Shown: piece by piece, positions 1 through 7,819 of the stretch
Numbering within the stretch: position 1 is the stretch's first letter
Layout: each line of letters begins with the position of its first letter
From: a bacterium
GTDB lineage: Bacteria; Electryoneota; B3-LCP
Assembly (NCBI GenBank): GCA_026394195.1
Contig: JAPKYS010000010.1
Coordinates: 94,262 to 158,261, forward strand
DNA length: 64,000 bases
Direction of reading: 5' to 3'
Position numbers and translations under genes: made by a program
The notes under the pieces: model-generated
Database searches by the model: none
Told to the model about the DNA's origin: nothing
The model's input: only the letters and a program-made list of their open reading frames with translations

Positions 1-1068
1 GGTTTGCAACTCTCCGCCCTCCTCTGCACCAACCTGATGAAACCGGTGGACATTCTAATTTATGGCGGTGAGCCCCTGCTTGCCTTTCCTCTGACTGAGG
101 AAATCTTACGACTGACCCGTTCTGAGCTACTCTTCGGCCAGAAAGAGGTGCGAATCTGCTTCACCACCTCAGGTGTGGGGATGACATCACACCATGCCAA
201 AGTACTGGCGCAGAATGACGTATTCGTTATTCTCTCTATAGATGGTCTGGCTGAAGTGAATGATAAAGTAAGGGTCGGAGCCGGCATCAGCGCATTTAAA
301 GCGGTTGAACAGGCTTATTTTTTGTTACGAGAGCTGGGTTGTCGGGTAGGATTGTCGGTCACCTTAGGTAAGCATAATACAGCCGACTTCGCTTATCAAG
401 TCGGGTCGCTTCTGGAGCGTTTTCCTCCTGACGACGTCGGCTTAAACGCTTTTCTTCACCCCTGCAGCAAAAAGATGAATCCCTACCAGGTTTCCGCTGA
501 ATCGGCATTGCCGGCGCTGATATCCGGTTGGGCAGTGGCTCAGCGCCATGGGGTTTATGCAGAACAACCTTTACGGCGTTTGCGACCGTTTGTTTTCCGA
601 AATCCACTTTTGAAAGATTGTTCTTCACCTGGTGAGCGATTAGTGTTAGCGCCGGGTGGAGTAATCGGATTTTGTGATTCCTGCTTTCCTGATCGGAGTT
701 GGTTTTATCCCTATGCAGATTTCCCATCTGAAGATCACCCTGACTATCAACTTTGGGCGAGTCTATCTTCGCCTGAAATTCCCCAATGCAGCCAATGCCC
801 CGCAATGACCGTTTGCGGAGGAGCCTGCCGCTACGATGCCTATCGAGCTTCAGGATGCTTGGATGGTGTGGATCCTCGCCGTTGTAGTTTTGAGCGATCC
901 TTCCTGAACTGGATGATCTGGGAGCTGTTCAATAAAATAGAAGATAAAACTGAGCCTTGGCTCTTCCCGGAAGATGGAATTCGCCGAGTACTCATTGATC
1001 ATATACCATTAGCCTCTCGAAATCAACCTTTCACAGCGGGCAGCTTTTCGCAGGGGAGAATGGCATGA
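1..1068 (+). CDS. Radical SAM/SPASM protein, 5' truncated by the window
   Basis: The reading frame is open to the first base, so the true start lies upstream. Compared with the next gene, roughly 90-100 N-terminal residues are missing, including the CxxxCxxC that binds the radical SAM [4Fe-4S] cluster. Visible are the GGEP motif (about residues 21-24, counted from base 4) and a C-terminal SPASM-type cysteine set: C206, C224, C227, then C262-x2-C265-x5-C271-x3-C275, C285 and C294, which would hold auxiliary Fe-S clusters. SPASM enzymes modify peptides, proteins or small molecules by radical chemistry; the substrate here is unknown. It overlaps the next gene, a homologue with the same C-terminal layout, by 4 nt (ATGA), so the two are probably translated together and may form a heterodimer or act in sequence. 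No RiPP precursor is visible in the window. Confidence 0.88.
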   Translation, partial: GLQLSALLCTNLMKPVDILIYGGEPLLAFPLTEEILRLTRSELLFGQKEVRICFTTSGVGMTSHHAKVLAQNDVFVILSIDGLAEVNDKVRVGAGISAFKAVEQAYFLLRELGCRVGLSVTLGKHNTADFAYQVGSLLERFPPDDVGLNAFLHPCSKKMNPYQVSAESALPALISGWAVAQRHGVYAEQPLRRLRPFVFRNPLLKDCSSPGERLVLAPGGVIGFCDSCFPDRSWFYPYADFPSEDHPDYQLWASLSSPEIPQCSQCPAMTVCGGACRYDAYRASGCLDGVDPRRCSFERSFLNWMIWELFNKIEDKTEPWLFPEDGIRRVLIDHIPLASRNQPFTAGSFSQGRMA

Positions 1069-2297
1069 CCGCGGTTTTTCATGCAAAAGAGAGGTATTTT
1101 CTATTTCGTCATGGAGAGTTCATCTGCCGTTATGGAATGTACGGGATGACCCGGGAATATTACTCGATCGATCACACCTTACCACCTGAAAAAGATGCTG
1201 AAATTGAAATTCCAATTTCCGCGCCTCGAGTTCGGACGATGCAAGCAGTGATCACTTCAGAATGTAATCTTCACTGCCACTATTGTTCGTTTTCGGCTAA
1301 TGCTCCGATACTGAACAGCCGGAAAATGAGCCGGGCAGAAATCGAAGCTCTCTGCAGAGAATTCAATTCCGAGATGGGAGCGGACGGCTTACTGTTGATT
1401 ACCGGAGGCGAACCGGAATTGTACCGCGAGGCGGTCGATTTCCTGGTTGAAAATATCGTTGGTAAGATTATTATGTTTACCAACGGCACCCGGACTGAGC
1501 CTGATCGTTTGCGATATTATCGGGATCACAGTGTGGGGGTATTGTTCTCTCTGGATGGTGATTTATTCGCACACAACATAGCCAGACCCGGTGCTGGTGG
1601 TTCTTACAACCGAGTAGCTCAAGCGTTGAAAGAGGCGCGTGAGCTGGGACTCGATTACGGTATTTCTGCTGTAGTTGGCGATCATAATATAGACCGTCTC
1701 CCTGAACTGGTAGAAACCATCTTCGATGAATTCCGTCCGGCCAGTCTGGGTTTAAACCTGCCCCACCATCATCATGATATTGTCTGGAATCGGATCGAAG
1801 AATATACCAATGCGCTGATCCGGATTTTTCATTTTGCTCGATCAAGAGGATTGTTCGTAGACCAGATCAATCGCCGTTTTTTACCCCTGGCATCCCGCCG
1901 CTTTCGTCTGCGTGATTGCGCTGCTCAAGGTGAGAAGCGCGTTATTTTCCCGGGTGGTATACGCACTTCATGCGTCAACGAAGCAGGTTTAAAGAACCGC
2001 CAGGTAGATTGGGGAAATCGCTTGCCTCTTACCCACGGAGAATGTCAAAACTGCTTCGCACTGGCTATTTGTGGTGGTGGGTGCATCTTCGACGGAGAAG
2101 CTATCAATGGTTCGAATTGTTTCGATGAACGTAACTGTTATTTAACCCGAAAGCTCTTGGAATTTATGATTTGGGAGTTATGGGAGACACTTGGTGATGC
2201 AGCTAATGATTTCGAGCGAATTCAAGCAACATATGCCCCATTGCTGAAGCGTGGAGGAGGGACCCACTTTTCGGTGGGACACGAAACGGGTGCATGA
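1065..2297 (+). CDS. Radical SAM/SPASM domain protein
   Basis: A 410-residue radical SAM enzyme. C67, C71 and C74 (CNLHCHYC) form the canonical CxxxCxxC cluster site and GGEP is at 114-117. C285, C303, C327-x2-C330-x5-C336-x3-C340, C352 and C358 form the SPASM auxiliary-cluster region. A HHHHD run at 234-238 is unusual and could be metal or substrate binding (inference). The 66 residues before the cluster motif are longer than in many relatives and contain no motif I recognise. The start ATG overlaps the previous stop, and a methyltransferase gene follows after 27 nt. The setting, with methyltransferases, a cytidylyltransferase and a CDP-alcohol phosphotransferase, suggests a small-molecule or lipid-headgroup substrate rather than a peptide, but this is inference. 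Confidence 0.9.
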   Translation: MTAVFHAKERYFLFRHGEFICRYGMYGMTREYYSIDHTLPPEKDAEIEIPISAPRVRTMQAVITSECNLHCHYCSFSANAPILNSRKMSRAEIEALCREFNSEMGADGLLLITGGEPELYREAVDFLVENIVGKIIMFTNGTRTEPDRLRYYRDHSVGVLFSLDGDLFAHNIARPGAGGSYNRVAQALKEARELGLDYGISAVVGDHNIDRLPELVETIFDEFRPASLGLNLPHHHHDIVWNRIEEYTNALIRIFHFARSRGLFVDQINRRFLPLASRRFRLRDCAAQGEKRVIFPGGIRTSCVNEAGLKNRQVDWGNRLPLTHGECQNCFALAICGGGCIFDGEAINGSNCFDERNCYLTRKLLEFMIWELWETLGDAANDFERIQATYAPLLKRGGGTHFSVGHETGA

Positions 2298-2324
2298 TGT
2301 AGTTGACACAATTCACTAAAACCT

Positions 2325-3053
2325 ATGACGGACTCGGCAGCCAATATCCGGGAGCATTGGGAAAACCAAGCATCTGAATACACGATGCGGCGGCAATGGA
2401 GTGATGCAGATGAGCGGATACTTACGCTGTTGTCAGAAATTGCTGGTACTCGTTTGTTGGAGATCGGTATCGGACCTGGTGTGATGGCTTCAGCCGTTCA
2501 GCGCAAAGGTCTCAGTTGGCAGTACCAAGGCTTGGATTTCTCACGAAAATTCCTGTCCTTAGCCAATCAGAATCTGACGAAAAGTATTCCACTTGCTTTG
2601 GGATCCGCTGAGTTTCTTCCCTACCAGTCCGAAAGCTTCGACCTCGTGCTGGAGATGGACACCATTCACCATTTCCCTCGCGCCCTGATCCCCCGAACGG
2701 TGAAGGAAATCGTTCGGGTTCTAAAACACGACGGGAGATTTATCAGTTTGGAAGACTGGGCTCTGCGGTTGGATGACGAACGCTCCCGCTTGATTTATGA
2801 ACTGCAGTCGCGGAGATTTACCGTCGTAAATGATTGGGAATACCACCCTTCTGAATCGGAATGGATTACGATCTTCCAGACTGCTGGGTTGGTCGTTGAA
2901 TCAGTTGAAAATCCTCAGCGCTTCCTGGATATTGCTCAGTATGATAGGCTACCCAGCATTGAAGCAGCAATGGAACTTGCACGTCTGCGCCACATCTGCG
3001 GCGCTCAAATACCAAAGGTCAGTATGTCTTTATTTGTCAGCAGGAAACCCTGA
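2325..3053 (+). CDS. Class I SAM-dependent methyltransferase
   Basis: A 242-residue Rossmann methyltransferase of the Methyltransf_11 type. Motif I reads LLEIGIGPG (44-52), the acidic residue that binds the SAM ribose is D71 (GLDFS), and the motif III/post III region reads VLKHDGRFISLEDW. It has no extra domain and no membrane segment, so it is probably cytosolic with a small-molecule substrate. It lies between the radical SAM gene and the cytidylyltransferase, whose ATG shares one base with this stop (TGATG), showing tight translational coupling. A role in C-, N- or O-methylation of the cluster product is inferred; the substrate cannot be read from the sequence. Confidence 0.88.
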   Translation: MTDSAANIREHWENQASEYTMRRQWSDADERILTLLSEIAGTRLLEIGIGPGVMASAVQRKGLSWQYQGLDFSRKFLSLANQNLTKSIPLALGSAEFLPYQSESFDLVLEMDTIHHFPRALIPRTVKEIVRVLKHDGRFISLEDWALRLDDERSRLIYELQSRRFTVVNDWEYHPSESEWITIFQTAGLVVESVENPQRFLDIAQYDRLPSIEAAMELARLRHICGAQIPKVSMSLFVSRKP

Positions 3054-3763
3054 TGCGAGCTCTGATTTTAGCTGCCGGTCGCGGGTTACGGTTAGGGGTC
3101 AAAACGCCTAAAGCGCTGCTGGAAGTTGGTGGAAAAACTCTCTTGGAGCGACTATTGGGTCAATTCCGGGTGCAGGGTATTTCTGAGGTCGGAGTGGTTA
3201 CAGGTTACTGCCGAGACTCCTTCGAGCCGATCGTCCGACAACTGGGGGCATACCCGATTTACAACCGAGATTACGCATCCACAGATAATCTCATGTCTTT
3301 TTACGTAGGCGCAGAACTTTTAGACGGTCCGCTGATTTTAGCTCATTCGGATTTAATTATTGAAGATAAACTGCTCGGACAATTGATTGCAGCAACAGGG
3401 GATATAGTATTGCCTTTGGATCGATCTACAACCGATGTGGAAGCGATGAAAATGGTCGTATCGGGAGATATAGTGGTGGATCTCGGTAAAACGATCCCGG
3501 TTGAGAAGGCGGCAGGCGAATCGATTCCACTCATGAAGTTTTCCACTGCAGGACTTAAAGCTGTCAAGAAAGCAGTGGCAGCAATACTCGATGAGAAACG
3601 CCCCTGCCGGTACCTTGAGGAAGCGCTGGTGGAAGTCATCAGTCGCGATATCTGTAACATACGCATGGCTGACGTCACTGGGTGTTATTGGATTGAGATC
3701 GATAATCCGTCGGACCTACGAAGAGCTCGGCGGAGCTTCGGAGGTGACGATGTCCCTGCGTGA
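3053..3763 (+). CDS. Phosphocholine-cytidylyltransferase-like nucleotidyltransferase
   Basis: A 236-residue NTP-transferase-fold protein. The nucleotide-binding signature LAAGRGLRL starts at residue 6 and is followed by PKALLEVGGKTLLER; H98-S99-D100 sits at the metal-binding position. The C-terminal motif EIDNPSDL (215-222) resembles LicC, PntC and inositol-phosphate cytidylyltransferases, which make CDP-alcohols, more than the dTDP- or GDP-sugar enzymes. The predicted reaction is CTP plus a phospho- or phosphono-alcohol giving a CDP-alcohol and PPi. The CDP-alcohol phosphotransferase two genes downstream would consume that product. No PEP mutase, choline kinase or inositol-phosphate synthase is visible, so the alcohol is not identified; such genes could lie upstream of the window. 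Confidence 0.82.
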   Translation: MRALILAAGRGLRLGVKTPKALLEVGGKTLLERLLGQFRVQGISEVGVVTGYCRDSFEPIVRQLGAYPIYNRDYASTDNLMSFYVGAELLDGPLILAHSDLIIEDKLLGQLIAATGDIVLPLDRSTTDVEAMKMVVSGDIVVDLGKTIPVEKAAGESIPLMKFSTAGLKAVKKAVAAILDEKRPCRYLEEALVEVISRDICNIRMADVTGCYWIEIDNPSDLRRARRSFGGDDVPA

Positions 3764-4589
3764 TTTAGAGCTGGATGAGGCGACTCTTCTTCAACAATCT
3801 CGAGAAAATTGGTCCCGGCATTGGGATAAAGTAACTTCTGGACCTCCTCCCGACCTTTTCAGTCGTAAAGCGCAAATAAAGCGCTTTTTCCGACGAGGTG
3901 GCAGTGGTGAACTTGCCTGGCGCATCGTTTTAAAGGAGACCGGTTTTCCGAAGACGCATCTCATACTGGAAGCCGGCTGCGGAATTGCAGAATTATCTCT
4001 TCGATTGGCTGCACACGGTAATCAGATCATGTTATTGGATACCTCCCGATCAGCTCTCCTCTTTGATTTAAAAAGAGCCCGGGATTTTGGATTGCCTGTA
4101 TATGCAGTGCAAGCTTCAATTTTGCATATGCCCTTCAAACCGAACTCATTCGATTCTATTTTCAACGTAGGCGTGCTGGATCATTTTGGCTTGAAAATGC
4201 GGTCACAGGCTTTGGCAGAAATGTTGCGGATGGCTGGTGTTCATGGTAGAGCCATCAGTATTAATAATGACATTCGTTCTCTGATCCACCCAATTGCCAT
4301 GCGACACGCACAGAAGACGGGCCGTTGGCCCTTCGGATTTAAGGCAGCTATTAGCAGTCTAAAACCCTGCCTGGCGCCTGAGTTGTCTCAGAATATTACA
4401 GTGCGGGAATATTCACGAGGGATGATAGGACAACTGGAGTATCTTCACTATTTTTTCAATTCTAAATCCCGCTGGCATCGAGTTTTCCTGATTCTATTTT
4501 ACCTCCTCTCCTGTATCTGCAACTTCCTTAACCGATTTCCAGGTCAATTTCGGGTTACAATAATTGCAAAACGAAATAGAAAAACCTAA
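3750..4589 (+). CDS. Class I SAM-dependent methyltransferase
   Basis: A 279-residue methyltransferase. I place the start at the ATG at 3750 because GGAGGT lies just upstream and homology to methyltransferases begins soon after; the frame stays open further upstream inside the cytidylyltransferase gene, but that stretch is a shadow. Motif I is LEAGCGIAEL (73-82), the acidic residue is D97 (LLDTS), and the helix around FDSIFNVGVLDHF contains the motif II region. The hydrophobic, Arg-rich C-terminal 40 residues might associate with membrane. It overlaps its upstream neighbour by 14 nt and its downstream neighbour by 26 nt, typical of a tightly coupled biosynthetic operon. The substrate is unknown. 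Confidence 0.85.
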   Translation: MSLRDLELDEATLLQQSRENWSRHWDKVTSGPPPDLFSRKAQIKRFFRRGGSGELAWRIVLKETGFPKTHLILEAGCGIAELSLRLAAHGNQIMLLDTSRSALLFDLKRARDFGLPVYAVQASILHMPFKPNSFDSIFNVGVLDHFGLKMRSQALAEMLRMAGVHGRAISINNDIRSLIHPIAMRHAQKTGRWPFGFKAAISSLKPCLAPELSQNITVREYSRGMIGQLEYLHYFFNSKSRWHRVFLILFYLLSCICNFLNRFPGQFRVTIIAKRNRKT

Positions 4590-5385
4590 CGCCTCGATCC
4601 CAGAGCTCCCTTGGGAACCCGCGCCATCTTATTGCGACGTTTCGCTATATCGGCGTAAGATTGCCCGTCCATTAGCGCTGAAACTGGCGCCTATTCTGGT
4701 TTCGCTGGGCTTTAGTGGTAATGGAGTCTCCTGGCTGAAACTTCTGGTAGGTTTATCAGGGACTCTGTTTTTAATTTCTTTGGATGCCCGCATTGGGTTG
4801 GTAGGCATGTTGCTGCTGCATGTTCATTTTGTACTCGATGCCGCCGATGGGGAAGTGGCACGCCGCCGAGGTCATGATGGATATTTAGCTGGTGAGTACC
4901 TCGATAAGATCTTCGATCACCTACCTAAAACGGCGATGTATTTTTTTTGGGGGTACGGAGCATACCGATTGACCGGAAGCCAAGTTCCGCTTTTCTGCGG
5001 TTTGTTCCTGGCTGCTTGGGTCATTTATCCCAGATTTTGTCTCGTGGAAACACTTCTGGAACGATTGGATAAAGCGCCTGGAGTTCTGTTCCGCCCGGAG
5101 TTTCGTTCTGCTTTAAATAGTGCATTTGTTCGTTCTATTAAAAGCAGCGCCACTGATTATGTTTTAACTCTATTCGTCCATCCAGCATTAAACCTGCTCA
5201 CCATCTGCTATATCTTAGAAATTTTCATGCCGAGATTCACTGCAGCAGGTTTTCAGTTTTCACTGCGCTTTATATTTATCATTCTCTACACTTTCGTGTC
5301 ACTGGTTAATTTGCTAAGGAAAGTGGTATGCCACTTTCGAGCATTGAATTTTTCCCATTTGGATCCGCCAAAGGGATCACCATGA
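4564..5385 (+). CDS. CDP-alcohol phosphatidyltransferase family membrane enzyme
   Basis: A 273-residue integral membrane enzyme starting at TTG inside the previous gene. The family signature DxxDGxxAR...GxxxDxxxD is complete: D92, D95-G96, A99-R100, G110, D114 and D118, which bind CDP and two divalent metals. Several hydrophobic segments surround it (about 38-52, 57-75, 78-91, 125-150 and the C-terminal region). The family transfers a phosphoalcohol from a CDP-alcohol to a second alcohol such as diacylglycerol or inositol phosphate. With a cytidylyltransferase in the same operon it should place the cluster product into a phosphodiester, either a lipid headgroup or a soluble phosphodiester. 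The spacing between AR and G is one residue longer than I expect for phospholipid synthases. It is the last gene before the tRNA-Pro region, which runs convergently. Confidence 0.88.
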   Translation: MQNEIEKPNASIPELPWEPAPSYCDVSLYRRKIARPLALKLAPILVSLGFSGNGVSWLKLLVGLSGTLFLISLDARIGLVGMLLLHVHFVLDAADGEVARRRGHDGYLAGEYLDKIFDHLPKTAMYFFWGYGAYRLTGSQVPLFCGLFLAAWVIYPRFCLVETLLERLDKAPGVLFRPEFRSALNSAFVRSIKSSATDYVLTLFVHPALNLLTICYILEIFMPRFTAAGFQFSLRFIFIILYTFVSLVNLLRKVVCHFRALNFSHLDPPKGSP

Positions 5386-5574
5386 ACCCAAAACAGCGAG
5401 GAAGGTGATGGTGAAGTGACGCCCCAGCCGGTAGAATAATAGCCGCTTGAAAGGATTTTGCCAGGTTACCCCACAAAAATACCCCAAAATCCCATTTAAG
5501 GACTTTGAGGTATTACCGTTTATTCCCAGCGCCAAGTCGCGAAGCACTTGGCGGAGGAAGGGACAGTGTCCCCG
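5386..5574. other. Convergent intergenic region beside tRNA-Pro
   Basis: No supportable gene. It holds a hairpin (CGCCAAGT / ACTTGGCG, about 5531-5554) and a short GGGACAGTGTCCC palindrome, both just downstream of the 3' end of tRNA-Pro on the minus strand, where they could end or process the long minus-strand transcript. A minus-strand frame crosses this region and runs into the tRNA, so I do not regard it as a gene. Confidence 0.5.
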
Positions 5575-5648
5575 TCGGGGCGACTGGATTTGAACCAGCG
5601 ACCACATGACCCCCAGTCATGTGCGCTACCAGGCTGCGCTACGCCCCG
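5575..5648 (-). tRNA. tRNA-Pro (anticodon GGG)
   Basis: A full cloverleaf is readable on the minus strand. The acceptor stem is CGGGGCG/CGCCCCG with discriminator A, the D arm GCGCAGCCTGGTAGCGC, the anticodon stem CATGA/TCATG with loop CTGGGGG (anticodon GGG), and the T arm CTGG-TTCAAAT-CCAG. CCA is not encoded. It is the last element of the minus-strand run after the merR-type gene. Confidence 0.97.
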
Positions 5649-5669
5649 AAATAGATAATGAGTGATACG

Positions 5670-6023
5670 TTATTTGTTGAGTAAGGCTAATATCTCTTGT
5701 AGATCTTGACGAATCTCAGCTTTGGGAATTGAACTCCCGAGCAGAATATCCTCCTGAACAGGCTGTCTGGCTGCTTTCTCGTCCTGCAATGTTTTACGGG
5801 CGCCTTCAATGGTAAAGCGCTGTTCGTATAATAACTCCTTGATTCTCAAAATGCGATCAATATCGACCTGGCGGTATAATCTCTTCCCGCTGCTGTGGCG
5901 GGGTGGTTTGATTCCGCTGAATTCGGTTTCCCAATACCGGATGACCGAAGTTGGTAAATCGGCCATGCGGCTGACTTCTCCGATCGAGTAATAAAGCTTG
6001 CCCGGTAAGACTGTGGATGACAT
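5670..6023 (-). CDS. MerR-family transcriptional regulator
   Basis: A 117-residue protein with an N-terminal MerR winged helix-turn-helix (about residues 12-78: YSIGEVSRMADLPTSVIRYW, then KRLYRQVDIDRILRIKELL) and a short C-terminal helix rather than a large effector domain. No cysteines in the tail suggest metal sensing. Such short MerR proteins follow housekeeping genes in many FCB and delta-type genomes and have no assigned target. It is the last protein gene of the long minus-strand block and is followed by tRNA-Pro. Confidence 0.88.
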   Translation of the reverse strand: MSSTVLPGKLYYSIGEVSRMADLPTSVIRYWETEFSGIKPPRHSSGKRLYRQVDIDRILRIKELLYEQRFTIEGARKTLQDEKAARQPVQEDILLGSSIPKAEIRQDLQEILALLNK

Positions 6024-6132
6024 TCCGCTCTAAACCCGCTCAATTGAGTATCCCTCAATATAACCAATCTCAAGCAGTTTCGCAAGCGTTTTTTCAAAAA
6101 GGAGGCAGAGAAAAACGGCTCCCAATTTCCTT

Positions 6133-6807
6133 TTAGCCTTTTAACCAACGGGTGGTCTTGGAACAGCTCTGCAACAACCGCATCTTCAAAATTTCAAAGA
6201 ATCGCATCTCCAGCTTGTGTCGCAAGGCTCTCACACCATCAATCTGATAAATCGGCAGTCTCGCTAAAACTCCCCCCATAGGACCAAATAGACCCGGAAC
6301 GCCGCCGCAAATCTCTTGGTAACCACAGGACCGAGCCATGGTGATGATCTGCCGGTTCACCGCTCCGAAAGGCAATGCCAGTGAAGTGATCCCGCAACCT
6401 AATCGGTCTTCCAAAACTTTTTTAGATCCGGCAATTTCATCATTCAAATGTATGTCGTTCAATCGAGTCAAATCCCTGTGTGTGCGGCAGTGAGAACCGA
6501 TCTCGATTCCGGATTGATGGATTTCATTAATCTGTTCCCAATCCAAATGGCGGCGGCGATTAACCCCCAGCGTTAAATCCCATTTGTTCATGCGGCCAAC
6601 GTAATCCGTGATGACGAAGACTGTTGCCGGTAGACGTCTTTCCTGCAGTATCGGGAGCAACTCACTCAGAAAGGATTGATAAGCATCGTCGAAGGTCAGA
6701 CAGACGGATTTTTCCGGACTGGAATCAGTTAAGCCACGCAGTTTGATGATGGACATTCCCGATTCAAGCAAAAAATCCAGGTGACGCCTGAAACTCTGCG
6801 GACTCAC
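6133..6807 (-). CDS. Polysaccharide deacetylase (NodB-type)
   Basis: A carbohydrate esterase family 4 domain that should deacetylate N-acetylated sugars in peptidoglycan or envelope polysaccharide. Motif 1 is TFDDA (D40-D41 counted from the GTG used here), motif 2 is SHCRTH (H106, H110), giving the metal-binding Asp-His-His set, and LALPFGAVN probably corresponds to motif 3. The coordinates start at the first conventional start codon, GTG at 6807. Family-like coding sequence clearly continues upstream in the same frame (RIPRILVYHEVS before the GTG), back to a CTG at 6906 that follows a GAGGT; a TGA at 6919-6921 closes the frame. The protein is therefore probably about 33 residues longer, with a rare start or a small lesion. 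Confidence 0.85.
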   Translation of the reverse strand: MSPQSFRRHLDFLLESGMSIIKLRGLTDSSPEKSVCLTFDDAYQSFLSELLPILQERRLPATVFVITDYVGRMNKWDLTLGVNRRRHLDWEQINEIHQSGIEIGSHCRTHRDLTRLNDIHLNDEIAGSKKVLEDRLGCGITSLALPFGAVNRQIITMARSCGYQEICGGVPGLFGPMGGVLARLPIYQIDGVRALRHKLEMRFFEILKMRLLQSCSKTTRWLKG

Positions 6808-6956
6808 GCAGTTAATTCCAAAATGAAACCGGCGGCTGACTTCGTGGTAAACCAGGATGCGAGGGATGCGCGCCGGTCCGGGGACGTATACGCTGGGAGT
6901 CTTCAGAAAGCCATTACCTCAAGATGCGATGGCACGGTGAGCTATCAATAAGCTTT

Positions 6957-7367
6957 TCATTGTGGATAGGGTGAAAATTGATCGGCAACCGCCCACCAGC
7001 GTTCCTGCTCATAAATCAGACTGAACATGTCCCGACCACTGAGGGTAAGAGTTTGGCTATTTGTTTCCAGACTGATTTCATAATAATAGGTCACGATGGC
7101 GAATTTTCCCTCACCATATAGTTGGATTTTGGGATCGATTTCCCTCCATGAGATGATATTGGTCGAATCGACAAACCGTTTCCAGGCGGAAATGCAGGCA
7201 GTCTGCCCCTCGATACGCAATCGTTCATGGGGCGCCAAAACCACAATATCTGCATGGAAAAACTTGCTGAGATCGTCAGGTTTTTTCGCCGTAGTCCAAG
7301 TATAATTAAGTTCTTGGACGAAGCGCCAGATCTCTTCTTCGATTTTTTTTGAATCGACCTCGTTCAT
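6957..7367 (-). CDS. SnoaL-like / DUF4440 nuclear-transport-factor-2 fold protein
   Basis: A 136-residue protein. I use the ATG at 7367, just after the dut stop; the frame is open further upstream but that part overlaps dut. The pattern WRFVQELNYTWTTAKKPDDLSKFFHADIVVLAPHE ... WREIDPKIQLYGEGKFAIVTYYYE ... W-x-A-V-A-D-Q-F-S is that of the SnoaL/NTF2-like alpha+beta barrel. Members include enzymes and ligand-binding proteins, so no activity can be named. It is adjacent to dut in the same direction and probably co-transcribed. Confidence 0.75.
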   Translation of the reverse strand: MNEVDSKKIEEEIWRFVQELNYTWTTAKKPDDLSKFFHADIVVLAPHERLRIEGQTACISAWKRFVDSTNIISWREIDPKIQLYGEGKFAIVTYYYEISLETNSQTLTLSGRDMFSLIYEQERWWAVADQFSPYPQ

Positions 7368-7368
7368 C

Positions 7369-7815
7369 TCATTTCCCCGAATGCCCGAAACCTCCAGCGC
7401 CCCGGATGCTTTCCGGCAGTTCATCGACTTCGATCCACCGTGGATGAAATACCTTGCTAAAAACCAACTGAGCGATACGATCCCCTGGTGAAATCGTCAC
7501 GTCTTGCGATCCGAAATTGGTCAACAGCACTTTGATTTCACCGCGATAATCGGCATCGATCGTTCCCGGTGCGTTCAGCATCCCCAGACTGTGCTTCAAA
7601 GCGAGACCGCTGCGAGGGCGTACCTGTGCCTCAAACCCATCCGGCAGGCTGATGGCGATTCCGGTAGGAACGGCTGTGGTCTGTCCCGGAACCAACAATA
7701 TCGCTTCGTCAAGGTCGGCGCGCAGATCCAAACCTGCCGATTGAACGGTGGCGGGTTCCGGCAATGGCCAATTTAAGCGCCGCAGCCGCTTTATCTGTAC
7801 TGGGATCTGTTCCAT
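7369..7815 (-). CDS. dut: Deoxyuridine 5'-triphosphate nucleotidohydrolase
   Basis: A 148-residue homotrimeric dUTPase that hydrolyses dUTP to dUMP and PPi, keeping uracil out of DNA and supplying dUMP for thymidylate synthesis. All five family motifs are visible: AGLDLRA (about 27-33), PRSGLALKH, GTIDADYRGEI with the catalytic Asp, GDRIAQLVF, and the C-terminal glycine-rich RGAGGFGHSG arm that closes over the substrate. Length is normal for the family. It follows the aminotransferase gene by 4 nt, so the two are coupled. Confidence 0.97.
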   Translation of the reverse strand: MEQIPVQIKRLRRLNWPLPEPATVQSAGLDLRADLDEAILLVPGQTTAVPTGIAISLPDGFEAQVRPRSGLALKHSLGMLNAPGTIDADYRGEIKVLLTNFGSQDVTISPGDRIAQLVFSKVFHPRWIEVDELPESIRGAGGFGHSGK

Positions 7816-7819
7816 CTAT

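Noticed and set aside
3591..3749. N-terminal extension of the second methyltransferase
   Set aside because: It is out-of-frame translation of the cytidylyltransferase; a good ribosome binding site precedes the ATG at 3750.
5377..5607. Minus-strand 76-codon frame beside tRNA-Pro
   Set aside because: It runs through the tRNA gene and has no recognisable protein features.
5386..5648. tRNA-Pro 3' end as an integration site for the 1-5.4 kb cluster
   Set aside because: No integrase and no second copy of the tRNA end found in the window.
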